Positions 36,543 to 47,042 are shown, counted from the stretch's first letter. The stretch is DNA of 64,000 nt from an uncultured Polaromonas sp. (GCA_937863225.1 CALMEI010000044.1:1-64000), one strand, 5' to 3'. Notes: generated from the letters alone by a model not told the origin. Made by a program: numbers and translations.

Positions 36543-37763
36543 TTATTTGGTACCAGACAACGAAGCAGCAATGGCGCGTTTAAATGGCATCACAGCTTCG
36601 CCTAAACGCAATGCCGCATCGCGCAAGAAACGGGCGGGGGTGCTGTCGTTGGTATACAGGCTGGAAACCAATTGGGTGGCCAGATACAAGGGGCGTGTGG
36701 CACGGCGGTGGGTTTTTTCAAACTGTGCCAACAATGGGGCCGAAGCAATGTCTCTGCCTTGCGCATGTGCGGCGTGAATGGCGTTGGACAAGGTTTCAAC
36801 CCCAAGCAAACCAAAATTAAAACCGTGTGCAGTGACTGGGTGCATGCCCACGGCAGCGTCGCCCACAGTGGCAAAGCGTTTGGCTACCAAACGGTGCGGA
36901 TACACGCCCACCAGTGGGTAGCTGTGGCGTGTGCTGATCAGTGTCATGCGGCCCAAACGGCCGGCAAAGCGTTGTTGCATGGCCAGACCAAAATCTTCGG
37001 CAGGCATTTGCAAGATGGGAGCGATTTCGGTATTGGGTAAAGTCAGAACGACGGATGAGCGGTATTCTTGCGTCGCAGGGTCTGGGTTCATGGGCAAAAG
37101 TGCCAAGGTTTGCCCATAATCAAACCATTCCCATGCGGCATGGTGATGTGGTTCCTCATGCGTCATGCAACACACCAACATGGTTTTGCCAAAGTCATTC
37201 ATGTCCGCGCCAATGCCAATGGCGCGGCGTGATTCAGAGAATCGACTGTCAGCCGCCACCACCAACTTGCCAGCAAGGGTTGCTCCACTGGACAAGGTAA
37301 TGTGAGCTCCTTGATCATCGGTGTGCAGGCTACTGACTTTGTCGCCACACAGCAAATCAATATCTTGCGCTTGCGTGATGGCAGCTTGTACCGATTCATA
37401 GGCTGCTTTGCGAATCAAGTGATTGGAAACCAACCAACCTAACTCGGATTGGCCACTCAAGCTGTGACTGATGGTCATTGAAAATGGATTGGGTCCGTTC
37501 AGAACTTTCGCATCTCGCAATGGTGAAAGCGCATGAGCATCGATTCGGTTCCAGATGTCTAGATCTCGAAGAAGTTTGGCTGAATGTTGGGTGAGCGCGA
37601 TTTCACGACCATCAAATGCGGGGTTGGAAAGTTGGTCCTGTTTGACTTGCTCAAGAACCGTGATGCGCAAACCTTGACCCGACAATGCGCGTGCAAAGCA
37701 CAGACCAGCAGGGCCTGCACCAATGATGATGACGTCTGATTCGGTGTGGCTGAGTGCGTTCAT
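36543..37763 (-). CDS. ubiM: UbiH/UbiF-family FAD monooxygenase, probably UbiM
   Basis: A 406-residue flavin hydroxylase of ubiquinone biosynthesis. FAD motif VIIIGAGPAGLCFARALSG, the AFDGREIALTQHSAKLLRDL segment and the second FAD motif RFATVGDAAVGMHPVTAHGF are present. The FDGREIAL variant is characteristic of UbiM, a betaproteobacterial-type hydroxylase that can act at several ring positions. The symbol is a best guess within UbiF/UbiH/UbiM. It lies next to the tRNA-Val and upstream (same strand) of nothing obvious in quinone synthesis. Confidence 0.8.
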   Translation of the reverse strand: MNALSHTESDVIIIGAGPAGLCFARALSGQGLRITVLEQVKQDQLSNPAFDGREIALTQHSAKLLRDLDIWNRIDAHALSPLRDAKVLNGPNPFSMTISHSLSGQSELGWLVSNHLIRKAAYESVQAAITQAQDIDLLCGDKVSSLHTDDQGAHITLSSGATLAGKLVVAADSRFSESRRAIGIGADMNDFGKTMLVCCMTHEEPHHHAAWEWFDYGQTLALLPMNPDPATQEYRSSVVLTLPNTEIAPILQMPAEDFGLAMQQRFAGRLGRMTLISTRHSYPLVGVYPHRLVAKRFATVGDAAVGMHPVTAHGFNFGLLGVETLSNAIHAAHAQGRDIASAPLLAQFEKTHRRATRPLYLATQLVSSLYTNDSTPARFLRDAALRLGEAVMPFKRAIAASLSGTK

Positions 37764-37785
37764 TGATTGACCGTTATTTGATGTC

Positions 37786-37998
37786 CTATTTGATGTCCAT
37801 TATCCATTGAATCAAATATTTCGCCACAAAACCAACCATGCCAAAACCCAAACCTAAAAATATAACAAAAGCGCCAAATTTGCCAGCCTTTGACTCCCAC
37901 GCCAATTGCCCGATGATGAACAACATGTACAGCATGAAACCGCCCACGCCAAAACTCATGCCAAAGGCAGCGATTTGTTCTTCTGAATAACCAAACAT
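37786..37998 (-). CDS. DUF2788 small membrane protein
   Basis: A 70-residue protein with two hydrophobic helices (GVGGFMLYMLFIIGQLAW, FVIFLGLGFGMVGFVAKYLI) separated by ESKAGKFGA, a pattern I associate with DUF2788. Function unknown. It lies 22 bp upstream of ubiM on the same strand and could be co-transcribed. Confidence 0.75.
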   Translation of the reverse strand: MFGYSEEQIAAFGMSFGVGGFMLYMLFIIGQLAWESKAGKFGAFVIFLGLGFGMVGFVAKYLIQWIMDIK

Positions 37999-38043
37999 GC
38001 TTTACGTATACCTTGAAGTTTTAAAAATCGATAGTGCTCATTT

Positions 38044-38856
38044 TCAACGCGCAGGCAAGCTCGTTACATCAATCAAATCGCGGTAGGCATGCCAACTGGC
38101 ATGACCCAAAACAGGTATGGCCACAATCAAACCGACAAAAGCAAAAGCAGTACCAAAAAAAATGAAGAGCATGATTGCGCTGGCCCAAATTGCCATGGTC
38201 AAGGGGTTGTCCAATACGGCACGCCAACTGATCAATATGGCTTCAAACAAGTTCACCTTGCGATCCAAGAGTAAGGGCACGGCAACGACGGTTGAAGCAA
38301 AAATTGGAGCAGCCATGATGCCACCCAAAGTCAGCCAAAGCTCAAACCCCCAGCCTTGTTTGGCCAGCACGATGTTTCGAACAAAGTCGATAGGCGTATT
38401 GACAGGCGACTGTGCAATCAATGTGATAAAGGCGGCCGAGGTTATCACCCAACCTGTTGCAGCTAACGCCAACAAGATACCTAAGCGTATCAAGCACCAA
38501 TAGTCGTCACCTAATTTATTGGTGTGACTTTTTTGCCATTGTGTCCAAGTGTATGTAACGACCTTGAAATCGGCTTTTTCTCCCCGTTCGAGTGCTCGGC
38601 TCAGTGCATACAGGCTGGTCGCCAAAATCGGCGCGATGATTAAGAGGCCAGACAGCGCGCCAGCTAAAAGCCAAAATCGATTGTGAGCCAAAATAAAAGT
38701 CAATATGCCAAACAATGCAAACAACAAACCATGCAAATAACTGACCCATCCGCAACGAACCATATCCCGCCAACCCAAAGTCACCCACGTTAGGGGACTC
38801 ATCATGGGTGTCTGCTTGACCTTCGCTAAAGTTGCATTGATAGTTGATACAAACAT
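38044..38856 (-). CDS. DUF2189 integral membrane protein
   Basis: A roughly 270-residue polytopic membrane protein with about six helices; LTWVTLGWRDMVRCGWVSYL and YALSRALERGEKADF are typical of DUF2189. Function unknown. I chose the ATG at 38856 because AAAGG precedes it at good spacing; the frame is open to 38907. Confidence 0.8.
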   Translation of the reverse strand: MFVSTINATLAKVKQTPMMSPLTWVTLGWRDMVRCGWVSYLHGLLFALFGILTFILAHNRFWLLAGALSGLLIIAPILATSLYALSRALERGEKADFKVVTYTWTQWQKSHTNKLGDDYWCLIRLGILLALAATGWVITSAAFITLIAQSPVNTPIDFVRNIVLAKQGWGFELWLTLGGIMAAPIFASTVVAVPLLLDRKVNLFEAILISWRAVLDNPLTMAIWASAIMLFIFFGTAFAFVGLIVAIPVLGHASWHAYRDLIDVTSLPAR

Positions 38857-38941
38857 AAAGTGCCTTTGCAAGTTTAAGATTGATGACGCACCATGGACTT
38901 GATGCACATCAAACGAAGTTATATATCAAGTTTGATTTGGT

Positions 38942-39214
38942 TTATGCGCTGGGTGGAACGTAACCCTGTGCCGCATCAGCACCGCCTCCAAAAAAATGGG
39001 CTTCCATTTGGCGGGCCAAGTACTGGCGCGCACGCAAATCTCCCAAATTCAGGCGATTTTCATTGACCAGCATGGTTTGATGTTTCAACCAATCAGCCCA
39101 CGCTTGTTTGCTGACACTTTCCCACAAGCGTTTGCCCAATTCGCCTGGGTAGGGTGGAAAATCCAAGCCCTCGGCTTCTTGTTTGAGTTTGATACAGTTG
39201 ACCATGCGTGCCAT
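38942..39214 (-). CDS. yggX: Fe(2+)-trafficking / oxidative damage protection protein YggX
   Basis: A 90-residue protein matching YggX throughout: [20 protein letters not shown] with the conserved cysteine, [20 protein letters not shown] and the [10 protein letters not shown] segment. It protects Fe-S clusters from oxidation in enterobacteria. Length is exactly that of the family. It is divergent from dsbB. Confidence 0.95.
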   Translation of the reverse strand: MARMVNCIKLKQEAEGLDFPPYPGELGKRLWESVSKQAWADWLKHQTMLVNENRLNLGDLRARQYLARQMEAHFFGGGADAAQGYVPPSA

Positions 39215-39392
39215 GAAAGTTGTCCTTTTTTGATTGAATGAATGCCAATGAAGTAGCTTTATGGGTAGCTATTTTCACCGTTTCTAAATTGTCCTAGGTT
39301 TTTCAAACAATTATCGACCATAGATCGAACTAAGGGCGTTTTTTAGTGTCCAATGGTGTAGTTTTTGAATTTTTTATATTGAGGGGTTTGCG

Positions 39393-39893
39393 TTGTTCAA
39401 AGTGCTGAATCAATTGAGTTTGCGCCAAATTATGTTGGCTACTGCTGTGGCGTGCTTTGGTTTATTGGCTTTTGGTTTTTATTTGCAGCATGTGGTGGGT
39501 TTAGACCCCTGTCCAATGTGCATTGTGCAGCGTTACGCTATGGTATTGATAGCACTTTTGGCAATATTTACGCTGGCTGTAGGCCAAAAAGGCATACAAA
39601 AGTCGCTCATCGTCATGATTGCAGTACTGTCACTGGGCGGCGCATTTGTGGCGGCTCGTCAAAGCTGGTTGCAATGGTATCCACCAGAAATTGCAACTTG
39701 TGGCCGCGATATTTACGGCATGATTGAAGCATTTCCGTTGCAAAAAGTGATTCCGATGGTCTTTCGCGGTTCAGGGGACTGCACCAAGGTGGATTGGACT
39801 TTTTTAGGCGGTTCTATCGCCAACTGGTCGTTTTTGTGCTTTTGCGCAATCGCTGTTTTAAGTGTGTTTTTGCTTTTCAGACGCAAGGTCTAA
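39393..39893 (+). CDS. dsbB: Disulfide bond formation protein DsbB
   Basis: A 166-residue inner-membrane quinone reductase that reoxidises DsbA. Four helices; the first redox pair is in DPCPMCIVQRYA and the second in the periplasmic loop ATCGRDIYG...GSGDCTKVDW. The start is TTG at 39393 with GAGGGG upstream. Residues about 51-69, at the second helix and following cytoplasmic turn, are encoded by DNA matching the dispersed repeat. Confidence 0.93.
   Translation: MFKVLNQLSLRQIMLATAVACFGLLAFGFYLQHVVGLDPCPMCIVQRYAMVLIALLAIFTLAVGQKGIQKSLIVMIAVLSLGGAFVAARQSWLQWYPPEIATCGRDIYGMIEAFPLQKVIPMVFRGSGDCTKVDWTFLGGSIANWSFLCFCAIAVLSVFLLFRRKV
39543..39597 (+). repeat. Dispersed repeat inside dsbB
   Basis: GATAGCACTTTTGGCAATAT, TTACGCTGGCTGTAGGCC and AAAAAGGCATA align with the intergenic copy at 19133-19195 with about 39 of 49 identities by hand count. 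Two stops present in that frame of the intergenic copy (TAG, TAA) read TTG and CAA here. Confidence 0.75.
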
Positions 39894-39917
39894 GCAAACA
39901 CGCGTGCCAGTGTAACG

Positions 39918-41264
39918 TTAAAGTTTTTTGACCAACACTTGGCTCTTGCGGTCCCAGTTGTATTTGCGTTTGCGAGCTTCGGGTAGCCAATCAGGGTCAA
40001 CTTGTTTGAATCCGCGTTTGATGAACCAGTGCATGGTGCGCGTGGTCAACACAAATATGCTGTCTAAACCAGCGGCTTTGGCGCGGTGCTCTATGCGTTT
40101 TAAGACACGTTCACCATCGCCTTGACCTTGCACATGCGGTGACACAGTCAGTGCTGCCATTTCTGCGGTTTTTGCTTCCGGATAAGGGTAGAGTGCCGCG
40201 CAGGCAAATATCACACCATCGTGTTCCAAAATGGTGTAATTGTTCGCATCGCGTTCAATTTCGGTGCGGTTGCGTTTAACCAAAGTTCCATCGCGTTCAA
40301 ATGGCTCAATCAGTTGCAAAATACCGCTGACATCGTCCGCTGTGGCTTCGCGCAAACTTTCCAATTTTTCATCCACCACCATGGTGCCAATACCGTCGTG
40401 TACATAGACCTCTAAGAGCAAAGAGCCATCCACGTCAAACGGCAAGATATGGCTGCGTTCCACCCCAGCCAAACAGGCTTTAACGCAATGTTGCAGGTAG
40501 AAAGCGGCATCATTGGGTTGCGTTGGAGAAGGTAAATTGGCCAACAGCTTTTGTGCTGCAGCCAATGGCAATTCGGTATCGATGGGGTTAGCTTCGCTGG
40601 CCGCTTGGTCAGGGTGAATGCGAATGCCAGGAATTTCGGTCACAAAAATCAGTTTATCTGCTTGCAAATCAATGGCGACTGAAGTGGCGACCTCTTCCAT
40701 TGTCAAATTAAACGCTTCGCCCGTCGGTGAAAATCCGAAGGGCGATAACAGCACCATGGCACCCAAATCCAAGGTTTGCATGATGCCTGCCGTGTCCACT
40801 TTGCGCACCAATCCTGAGTGTTGGAAATCCACACCATCCACAATGCCGACGGGGCGTGCAGTGATAAAGTTGCCAGAAATCACGCGCACGGTAGAGCCTG
40901 CCATCGGTGTGTTGGGTAAACCTTGACTGAAAGCGGCTTCAATTTCATAGCGCAATTGCCCAGCGGCTTCTTGAGCGCAGTCCAGTGATACCTCATCGGT
41001 AATGCGCATACCGTGCGAATAGCGCGGTGAATGGCCTTTGGCCATCAGTTGTTCGTTCACCTGAGGACGGAATCCGTGAACCAGAACGACTTTCACTCCC
41101 ATGCTTTGTATGAGTGCCAAATCTTGCGCCAAATGCTGTAACTTTCCGGCAGCGATGGCTTCACCTGCAATGCCCACCACAAACGTTTTCCCACGGTGCA
41201 AGTGAATATAAGGCGCAACCGAGCGGAACCAAGGGACAAATGATGCGTTGATCGAATTAGGCAT
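39918..41264 (-). CDS. argA: N-acetylglutamate synthase ArgA
   Basis: A 448-residue enzyme for the first step of arginine synthesis. The N-terminal amino-acid-kinase-like domain (KTFVVGIAGEAIAAGKLQHL, VKVVLVHGFRPQVNEQL) binds the arginine inhibitor. The C-terminal GNAT domain (about 300-448) carries the acetyl-CoA loop SPHVQGQGDGERVLKRIE. Length matches classical ArgA. It is downstream of mltD on the same strand, with an 84-bp gap. Confidence 0.95.
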   Translation of the reverse strand: MPNSINASFVPWFRSVAPYIHLHRGKTFVVGIAGEAIAAGKLQHLAQDLALIQSMGVKVVLVHGFRPQVNEQLMAKGHSPRYSHGMRITDEVSLDCAQEAAGQLRYEIEAAFSQGLPNTPMAGSTVRVISGNFITARPVGIVDGVDFQHSGLVRKVDTAGIMQTLDLGAMVLLSPFGFSPTGEAFNLTMEEVATSVAIDLQADKLIFVTEIPGIRIHPDQAASEANPIDTELPLAAAQKLLANLPSPTQPNDAAFYLQHCVKACLAGVERSHILPFDVDGSLLLEVYVHDGIGTMVVDEKLESLREATADDVSGILQLIEPFERDGTLVKRNRTEIERDANNYTILEHDGVIFACAALYPYPEAKTAEMAALTVSPHVQGQGDGERVLKRIEHRAKAAGLDSIFVLTTRTMHWFIKRGFKQVDPDWLPEARKRKYNWDRKSQVLVKKL

Positions 41265-41348
41265 TCTAAATATGGATTTGTTTTTCTTTATATATTCACA
41301 TCATAAACGAGGTCACCCAACTATCTGACTCAACGATCTGCGCTTTTT

Positions 41349-42920
41349 CTATCGACGCTTTCTGGCAGGTTTTGATGCTGAAGCAGATTTGGTTCGTGAT
41401 TGTTTGGCTGTACTGCCTTTAGATCGAGTTGATTTTCCTGCTTTCCCTTTCGCAGGAACATACAAAACAATGGTTTGCATGGCTTTGAAGTTGCCGGTGA
41501 TGTTGACTTTATTCCAATTGGCCAAATTGCTGGCACTGACTTTATATTGCTTTGCAATCGCTACAACAGTGCCTGCCTTTTTGAGTTTAATCAGCATTTT
41601 CTTCAGAATGATTTCTGGTGAAAAACTGATTTGACCGTTATCAGCAATTTGCAGCGGTACATCAGTCGTGTGTTTGGCTGAACGCGGTACCAGCAAGCTT
41701 GACCCAGCTTTGATTAACATTCGTGGCGGAATGCGATTAATTTCACGAAACCTGGCTTCGTTCATACCCACACGCCTGGCTGCGTCTGCAACAGTGAGCA
41801 GAGAGGGCGCTGTCCAAACGGTCCAACCCGCGGTTTGACCATTGTGTATAGCTAAATTGCGTTCAAAAATACCTGCATTGTCCCAAGGCAGCAAAATGTA
41901 GGGCGTACCTGCTTTGAATATGACAGGCTTGTTGGCAGATGGGTTGAGTGATTTGAAATCGTCCAAGTCCACTTCAGCCAATTTGGCTGCCAAAGCGACA
42001 TCCATATCGCGGTCAATGGCGACACTTTGAAAATACGGATGATTAGGGATATCTGGCAAAGTCGAGTTGTATGCCGCAGGATTGGCCACAATGTTTTTCA
42101 CAGCCAATAACTTGGGCACGTAATGGCGGGTTTCGTTGGGCATGCTCAGGCTGTAATAGTCGGTACCCAAACCTTCACGTTGGTTGCGTGCGATGGCTCG
42201 GCCCACCGAACCTTCTCCCCAGTTGTACGCTGCCAGCGCCAAATGCCAGTCACCAAACATGCCATATAGTTTTTGCAAATAATCCAATGCCGCACGTGTT
42301 GATGCCAGCACATCACGTCGATCGTCTTTGAATACGCTTTGCTTTAAAGAAAAATACCTGCCCGTTGCAGGCATGAATTGCCACATCCCTGCCGCTTTGG
42401 CACCGGACACGGCTTGCGGGTTGAAGGCGCTTTCAATAAAAGGCAGCAAGGCCAGTTCCGTTGGCATTTTGCGCCGTTCAAGCTCTTCAACCACATGGTA
42501 GAGGTATTTGCTCGAACGCGAAGTCATGCGATTGATGTAATCGGGACGACTTGAATACCATTGTTCATGATGGCTAATCAATTCAGTTTGATCCAAACCA
42601 TTCATACCAAATCCGCGACGGATGCGAGCCCACAGGTCGGCATCAGTGGTTGGCGCCAGAACTGCAATCGGTTCTTCAACTTTTGCTGGTACTGCTGCGT
42701 CAGTCGCTTCAGGTTCTGCATTGGTACTGGCGGAAGCTTGGTTTGGTTTGTTGTCAATGTCTGAAAATGCCGTTTGGCTGCTGGCATGGGCTGCTGGCAA
42801 GGCGAGCGCGATGACAGTCAAGAGTCGTGTGACGATGGAGATTTTTACGGGAGTCCAAAAGGTGAAATGACCACTGCATGAGGACGTTTTTGCTTGACCA
42901 AACTGGGGATAAAAAGGCAT
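41349..42920 (-). CDS. mltD: Membrane-bound lytic murein transglycosylase D
   Basis: A roughly 523-residue peptidoglycan lyase. The signal region (TRLLTVIALALPAAHASS) is unusually far from the first ATG, and a later start is possible though the visible codons there are poor. The SLT domain has the catalytic Glu in LLPFIESAFNPQAVSG and GMWQFMPATGRYF. Two LysM-like repeats follow (VADAARRVGMNEARFREIN, VVAIAKQYKVSASNLANWN). The tail is Lys/Arg/Ser-rich. No clear lipobox is visible. Confidence 0.92.
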   Translation of the reverse strand: MPFYPQFGQAKTSSCSGHFTFWTPVKISIVTRLLTVIALALPAAHASSQTAFSDIDNKPNQASASTNAEPEATDAAVPAKVEEPIAVLAPTTDADLWARIRRGFGMNGLDQTELISHHEQWYSSRPDYINRMTSRSSKYLYHVVEELERRKMPTELALLPFIESAFNPQAVSGAKAAGMWQFMPATGRYFSLKQSVFKDDRRDVLASTRAALDYLQKLYGMFGDWHLALAAYNWGEGSVGRAIARNQREGLGTDYYSLSMPNETRHYVPKLLAVKNIVANPAAYNSTLPDIPNHPYFQSVAIDRDMDVALAAKLAEVDLDDFKSLNPSANKPVIFKAGTPYILLPWDNAGIFERNLAIHNGQTAGWTVWTAPSLLTVADAARRVGMNEARFREINRIPPRMLIKAGSSLLVPRSAKHTTDVPLQIADNGQISFSPEIILKKMLIKLKKAGTVVAIAKQYKVSASNLANWNKVNITGNFKAMQTIVLYVPAKGKAGKSTRSKGSTAKQSRTKSASASKPARKRR

Positions 42921-43025
42921 GAATTCTTTCGCAACGAGGCATTGATGATTGATTTACTTTCGTATTATATGAAGGCACCTTACTTTTGTAGAGTGCATGA
43001 CTCTAATCTCCGATAATCTAGGCTT

Positions 43026-46000
43026 ATGACTGCGCCCCCAAACCTTGAACTTTCTGCCGAAGTAGCAGCCAAATCTGCTGCCATAGCCATCGAATTCCCC
43101 GAAAATCTACCTGTATCAGGCAAACGTGACGAGATCACAGCAGCTTTACAGGCGCATCAGGTGGTCATTGTTTGTGGCGAAACAGGTTCTGGCAAAACGA
43201 CGCAGTTGCCGAAAATCGCGCTGGCGATGGGACGCGGCAAAATCAATTACCCGGCAGGGCAAGGCAAATTAATCGGTCATACCCAACCGCGTCGAATAGC
43301 CGCCAGCAGCGTTGCCAAACGCATTGCCGAAGAGCTTAAAACGCCGCTGGGTGAGGTGGTGGGTTTTAAGGTACGTTTTCAAGACCGTTTGAGCCGCGAT
43401 GCCTCGGTTAAGTTGATGACCGATGGCATTCTGCTGGCCGAGACGCAGATCGATCCTTTGCTGAAAGCCTATGACACCCTCATCATCGACGAAGCGCATG
43501 AGCGCAGTTTGAACATTGATTTTTTGTTGGGCTATTTGCGTCAAATTTTGCCTCGCCGACCAGACTTGAAAATCATCGTCACCTCGGCCACGATTGATGC
43601 ACAACGTTTCGCGGACCATTTCGCTTCTAGAAAAGGACCTGCACCCATCATCATGGTTTCGGGTCGCATGTTCCCAGTGGAGCAACGTTACCGACCGTAT
43701 GAAGAGTCGCGTGACTACGGACTCAACAACGCGATTGCCGATGCGGTGGATGAACTGTGGATCAACCCCAGCCAAGCGGGTGACATTTTGGTATTTTTGC
43801 CGGGTGAACGCGAAATTCGCGAAGCAGCTGATCATCTGCGTGGGCATTTGAGTCATCAACCCATCATGCGCAGTGCCGAGGTGCTGCCCTTGTTTGCGCG
43901 TTTAAGCCAAGCCGAACAGGACAAAATTTTTGACAGCCACACAGGTAGACGCATTGTTTTGGCGACGAATGTGGCAGAAACATCGCTCACCGTGCCAGGC
44001 ATTCGTTACGTGATTGATGTGGGCACAGCTCGCATGAAGCGTTACAGTTTCAGAAGCAAGGTCGAGCAGTTGCTGGTTGAACCCATCAGTCAATCGTCAG
44101 CGAACCAACGGGCAGGGCGTTGTGGTCGCGTGGCAGATGGCATTTGCATTCGTTTGTATGACCCCATCAGCTTTAATGGTCGACCACAATTTACCGAGCC
44201 CGAGATTTTGCGCAGTTCGTTAGCGGGCGTTATTTTGCGCATGAAGTCATTGCACTTGGGCGTGGTAGAAGATTTTCCATTTTTAGAAGCGCCACAAGGT
44301 CGTGCCATTGCCGATGGTTACCAATTGCTGAACGAACTCGGTGCGGTTGACGATGCGAATGAATTAACAACCATGGGGCAAGAGCTGGCCAAGCTGCCAC
44401 TTGACCCGCGCGTTGGGCGCATGTTGGTGGAAGCGCGTCAACGCGGTGCTTTAGACGAGGTATTGGTCATTGCCAGTGCACTGAGCGTGCAAGACGTGCG
44501 CGACAGGCCCATGGAAGCACAACAAGCGGCTGACCAAGCGCATGCCAAGTTTGATGATGAAAAAAGCGAGTTTGTAGGGTACTTGAAACTGTGGAAATGG
44601 TTGAATGAATCCAAAGGCGGTTGTGCAGAGCACACCACTCACAAACTCAGCAACCGCCAATACGAACAACTGTTGCGACAAAACTTCATCAGTATGCGGC
44701 GTGTGCGCGAATGGCGCGATATACACAGCCAGCTTGTCACGGTTGTTGCAGAACACAAATGGCGCATCAACAGTAAGCCAGCCTCGTATGAAGACCTGCA
44801 CATGTCCATGCTGGCAGGGCTCTTGGGTAACGTCGGCTGGAAGACAGAAACCGAGGCGGCGACGGGTGGGCGCGAGGATAAGGGTGCCCGAGGAGAATAC
44901 TTGGGTGCACGCGGCATTAAGTTTTTTGCGCATCCGGGCGCCCATTTATCCAAAAAGCCAGGGCGTTGGATCATTGCCTCAGAGCTGGTGGAAACCACGC
45001 GACTTTTTGGGCGCGGTTTGGCGAACATTGAACCGCAGTGGTTGGAGAAAGTAGCCGGGCATTTGCTTAAAAAACAATTGCTGGACCCGCATTGGGAAAA
45101 GCGTGCAGCAGAAGTTGTTGCGTTGGAACGTGCCACGCTGTATGGCTTGGTGGTTTACAGCGGTCGGAAAGTGAATTTAGGTCGTGTTGACATGCATGCC
45201 GCACGCGAAATATTTATTCGTGAGGCGCTGGTTGCCAACAATTGGGAAACTAAATTCCCGTTTTTGGCAGCCAATGAAAAGTTGATTGCACAAGTTGAAG
45301 AACTGGAACATAAATCGCGACGGCAAGACGTGCTGGTGGATGATGAATTAATTTACGCTTTTTACGACCAACAGTTACCACAAGATGTGTGCAGCGGCCA
45401 CAGTTTTGAGAACTGGTACCGTGAAGAAGTCAAGCGACAACCCAAACTGTTGATGCTGAGCAAAGATGAATTGATGCGGCACGAGGCCGCTGGCATCACC
45501 ACACAGTCATTCCCAAAAACCATACGATTGGGCGGTGTGGATTGCCAAGCCAGCTATCTGCACGAACCGGGTGATGCCAAAGACGGTATGACGGTCACCG
45601 TGCCTTTGTTTGTGTTGAACCAAGTCAATGATGAGCGCTGCGAATGGTTGGTGCCAGGCATGTTGAAAGACAAAATACAAGCCTTGCTCAAATCGCTGCA
45701 CCAGCGACCCCGTTCACGCTTGGTGCCTTTGCCTGAAACTGCAACACGCATGGCGGCAGCGCTGAATGTTCCAGAGACATTTGGTGCGTCAGGTTTGGTG
45801 GATGCACTTTTGAAATTGGTGCGCGATGCCACTCAAGTCGATGTACAACGGGCAGATTTCAAACTCGATATGCTGAGCCCGCATTTGTTCATGAATTTCA
45901 AAGTGGTGGATGAGCATGGCCGTCAATTGGGTACCGGTCGTCATTTAGCTGCGCTCAAAGCTGAACTGGGGAGCAAAGCACGTGGCGCATTTCAGGCATT

Positions 46001-47042
46001 GGCAAGTTTGAAGTTATCAGGGATTCAGCAAACAGCAGCGGCAGCTAACACTATTAATCAGCAAAAATTTATAGAAAATCAAGCTGTAGGCGGCGTAAAT
46101 ACTGCCTATACAGCTATTAAAAATATAGCAAAATCAAAATCCACAGATCCACATACATTGGCAGCAGGCCAGCGCTACACCGCTTGGACATTTGGCGAAC
46201 TACCTGAACTGATGGAAATCAACAAAGGTGGACAAACGCTGATTGGCTATCCTGCATTGATTGACTTGCAAGATGCCGTGGGCATTGAGGTGTTTGATGA
46301 ACCTGACATGGCAGCGGCAAAGCACACGGCTGGCTTGCGTCGCCTGTTTGCATTGCAACTCAAAGACGCTCTCAAATATTTAGAAAAAAACATCCCTGAC
46401 CTTACCAAAATGGTGGCAGCCTACATGCTGGTTGGCCGCGCTCTGGACAACACAGGAGGGGGCACGGCTGAAGAACTGCGCGAACAAATCATCAATAAAG
46501 CGTTGGAGCGCGCTTTTTTAATGGAACCACTGCCCACCCATGCATCAGAATTCAACAAACGCTTGGAAGAGGGCAGAGGGCGGTTGACACTCATAGCGAA
46601 TGAAATTGCCCGCTTGGTTGCTGTTATTTTGCAAGATTTTGCCACTGCGGCACGCAAACTCAAAGACACTAAAAATGCGCCAGAGGCAACAACTGATGTT
46701 GCGGCACAGCTGGCGCGTTTGATGCCCAAGCGCTTCATCGCCCAAAGCCCTTACGACCGTTTGCACCATTTCCCGCGTTATCTCAAAGCCATCACCGCAC
46801 GTTTGGATAAATACCGTGCCGACCCTGCCCGCGATGCGCTCAAACTCAAAGAGCTGCGTCCATCCGAACAAGCTTACTGGCGATTGGTGGCAGAACGCAA
46901 AGGCGTGGCGGATGAACGCATGTTAGAGTTCAGATGGTTACTGGAAGAACTGCGCGTGAGCTTCTTCGCCCAAGAGCTGCGCACCCCTCAACCTGTGAGC
47001 GTGAAACGTTTAGATAAATTGTGGGTGCAAATAAAGAGTTGA
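43026..47042 (+). CDS. hrpA: ATP-dependent RNA helicase HrpA
   Basis: A 1338-residue DEAH-box helicase, close to the E. coli length of 1300. Motif I GETGSGKTTQLPK, motif II DEAH (about 155), motif III TSATIDAQRF, motif V NVAETSLTVPGIRYVID and motif VI QRAGRCGRV are present. They are followed by HA2, OB and the long C-terminal DUF3418 region. Residues about 1017-1037 in the variable linker come from the dispersed repeat. The stop overlaps the xseA ATG. Confidence 0.95.
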   Translation: MTAPPNLELSAEVAAKSAAIAIEFPENLPVSGKRDEITAALQAHQVVIVCGETGSGKTTQLPKIALAMGRGKINYPAGQGKLIGHTQPRRIAASSVAKRIAEELKTPLGEVVGFKVRFQDRLSRDASVKLMTDGILLAETQIDPLLKAYDTLIIDEAHERSLNIDFLLGYLRQILPRRPDLKIIVTSATIDAQRFADHFASRKGPAPIIMVSGRMFPVEQRYRPYEESRDYGLNNAIADAVDELWINPSQAGDILVFLPGEREIREAADHLRGHLSHQPIMRSAEVLPLFARLSQAEQDKIFDSHTGRRIVLATNVAETSLTVPGIRYVIDVGTARMKRYSFRSKVEQLLVEPISQSSANQRAGRCGRVADGICIRLYDPISFNGRPQFTEPEILRSSLAGVILRMKSLHLGVVEDFPFLEAPQGRAIADGYQLLNELGAVDDANELTTMGQELAKLPLDPRVGRMLVEARQRGALDEVLVIASALSVQDVRDRPMEAQQAADQAHAKFDDEKSEFVGYLKLWKWLNESKGGCAEHTTHKLSNRQYEQLLRQNFISMRRVREWRDIHSQLVTVVAEHKWRINSKPASYEDLHMSMLAGLLGNVGWKTETEAATGGREDKGARGEYLGARGIKFFAHPGAHLSKKPGRWIIASELVETTRLFGRGLANIEPQWLEKVAGHLLKKQLLDPHWEKRAAEVVALERATLYGLVVYSGRKVNLGRVDMHAAREIFIREALVANNWETKFPFLAANEKLIAQVEELEHKSRRQDVLVDDELIYAFYDQQLPQDVCSGHSFENWYREEVKRQPKLLMLSKDELMRHEAAGITTQSFPKTIRLGGVDCQASYLHEPGDAKDGMTVTVPLFVLNQVNDERCEWLVPGMLKDKIQALLKSLHQRPRSRLVPLPETATRMAAALNVPETFGASGLVDALLKLVRDATQVDVQRADFKLDMLSPHLFMNFKVVDEHGRQLGTGRHLAALKAELGSKARGAFQALASLKLSGIQQTAAAANTINQQKFIENQAVGGVNTAYTAIKNIAKSKSTDPHTLAAGQRYTAWTFGELPELMEINKGGQTLIGYPALIDLQDAVGIEVFDEPDMAAAKHTAGLRRLFALQLKDALKYLEKNIPDLTKMVAAYMLVGRALDNTGGGTAEELREQIINKALERAFLMEPLPTHASEFNKRLEEGRGRLTLIANEIARLVAVILQDFATAARKLKDTKNAPEATTDVAAQLARLMPKRFIAQSPYDRLHHFPRYLKAITARLDKYRADPARDALKLKELRPSEQAYWRLVAERKGVADERMLEFRWLLEELRVSFFAQELRTPQPVSVKRLDKLWVQIKS
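46076..46135 (-). repeat. Dispersed repeat inside hrpA
   Basis: AATCAAGCTGTAGGCGGCGT, AAATACTGCCTATACAGCTA, TTAAAAATATAGCAAAATC match the reverse orientation of the family closely. The gene reads NQAVGGVNTAYTAIKNIA, nearly the same peptide and the same frame as in the AddB-like gene. Confidence 0.88.
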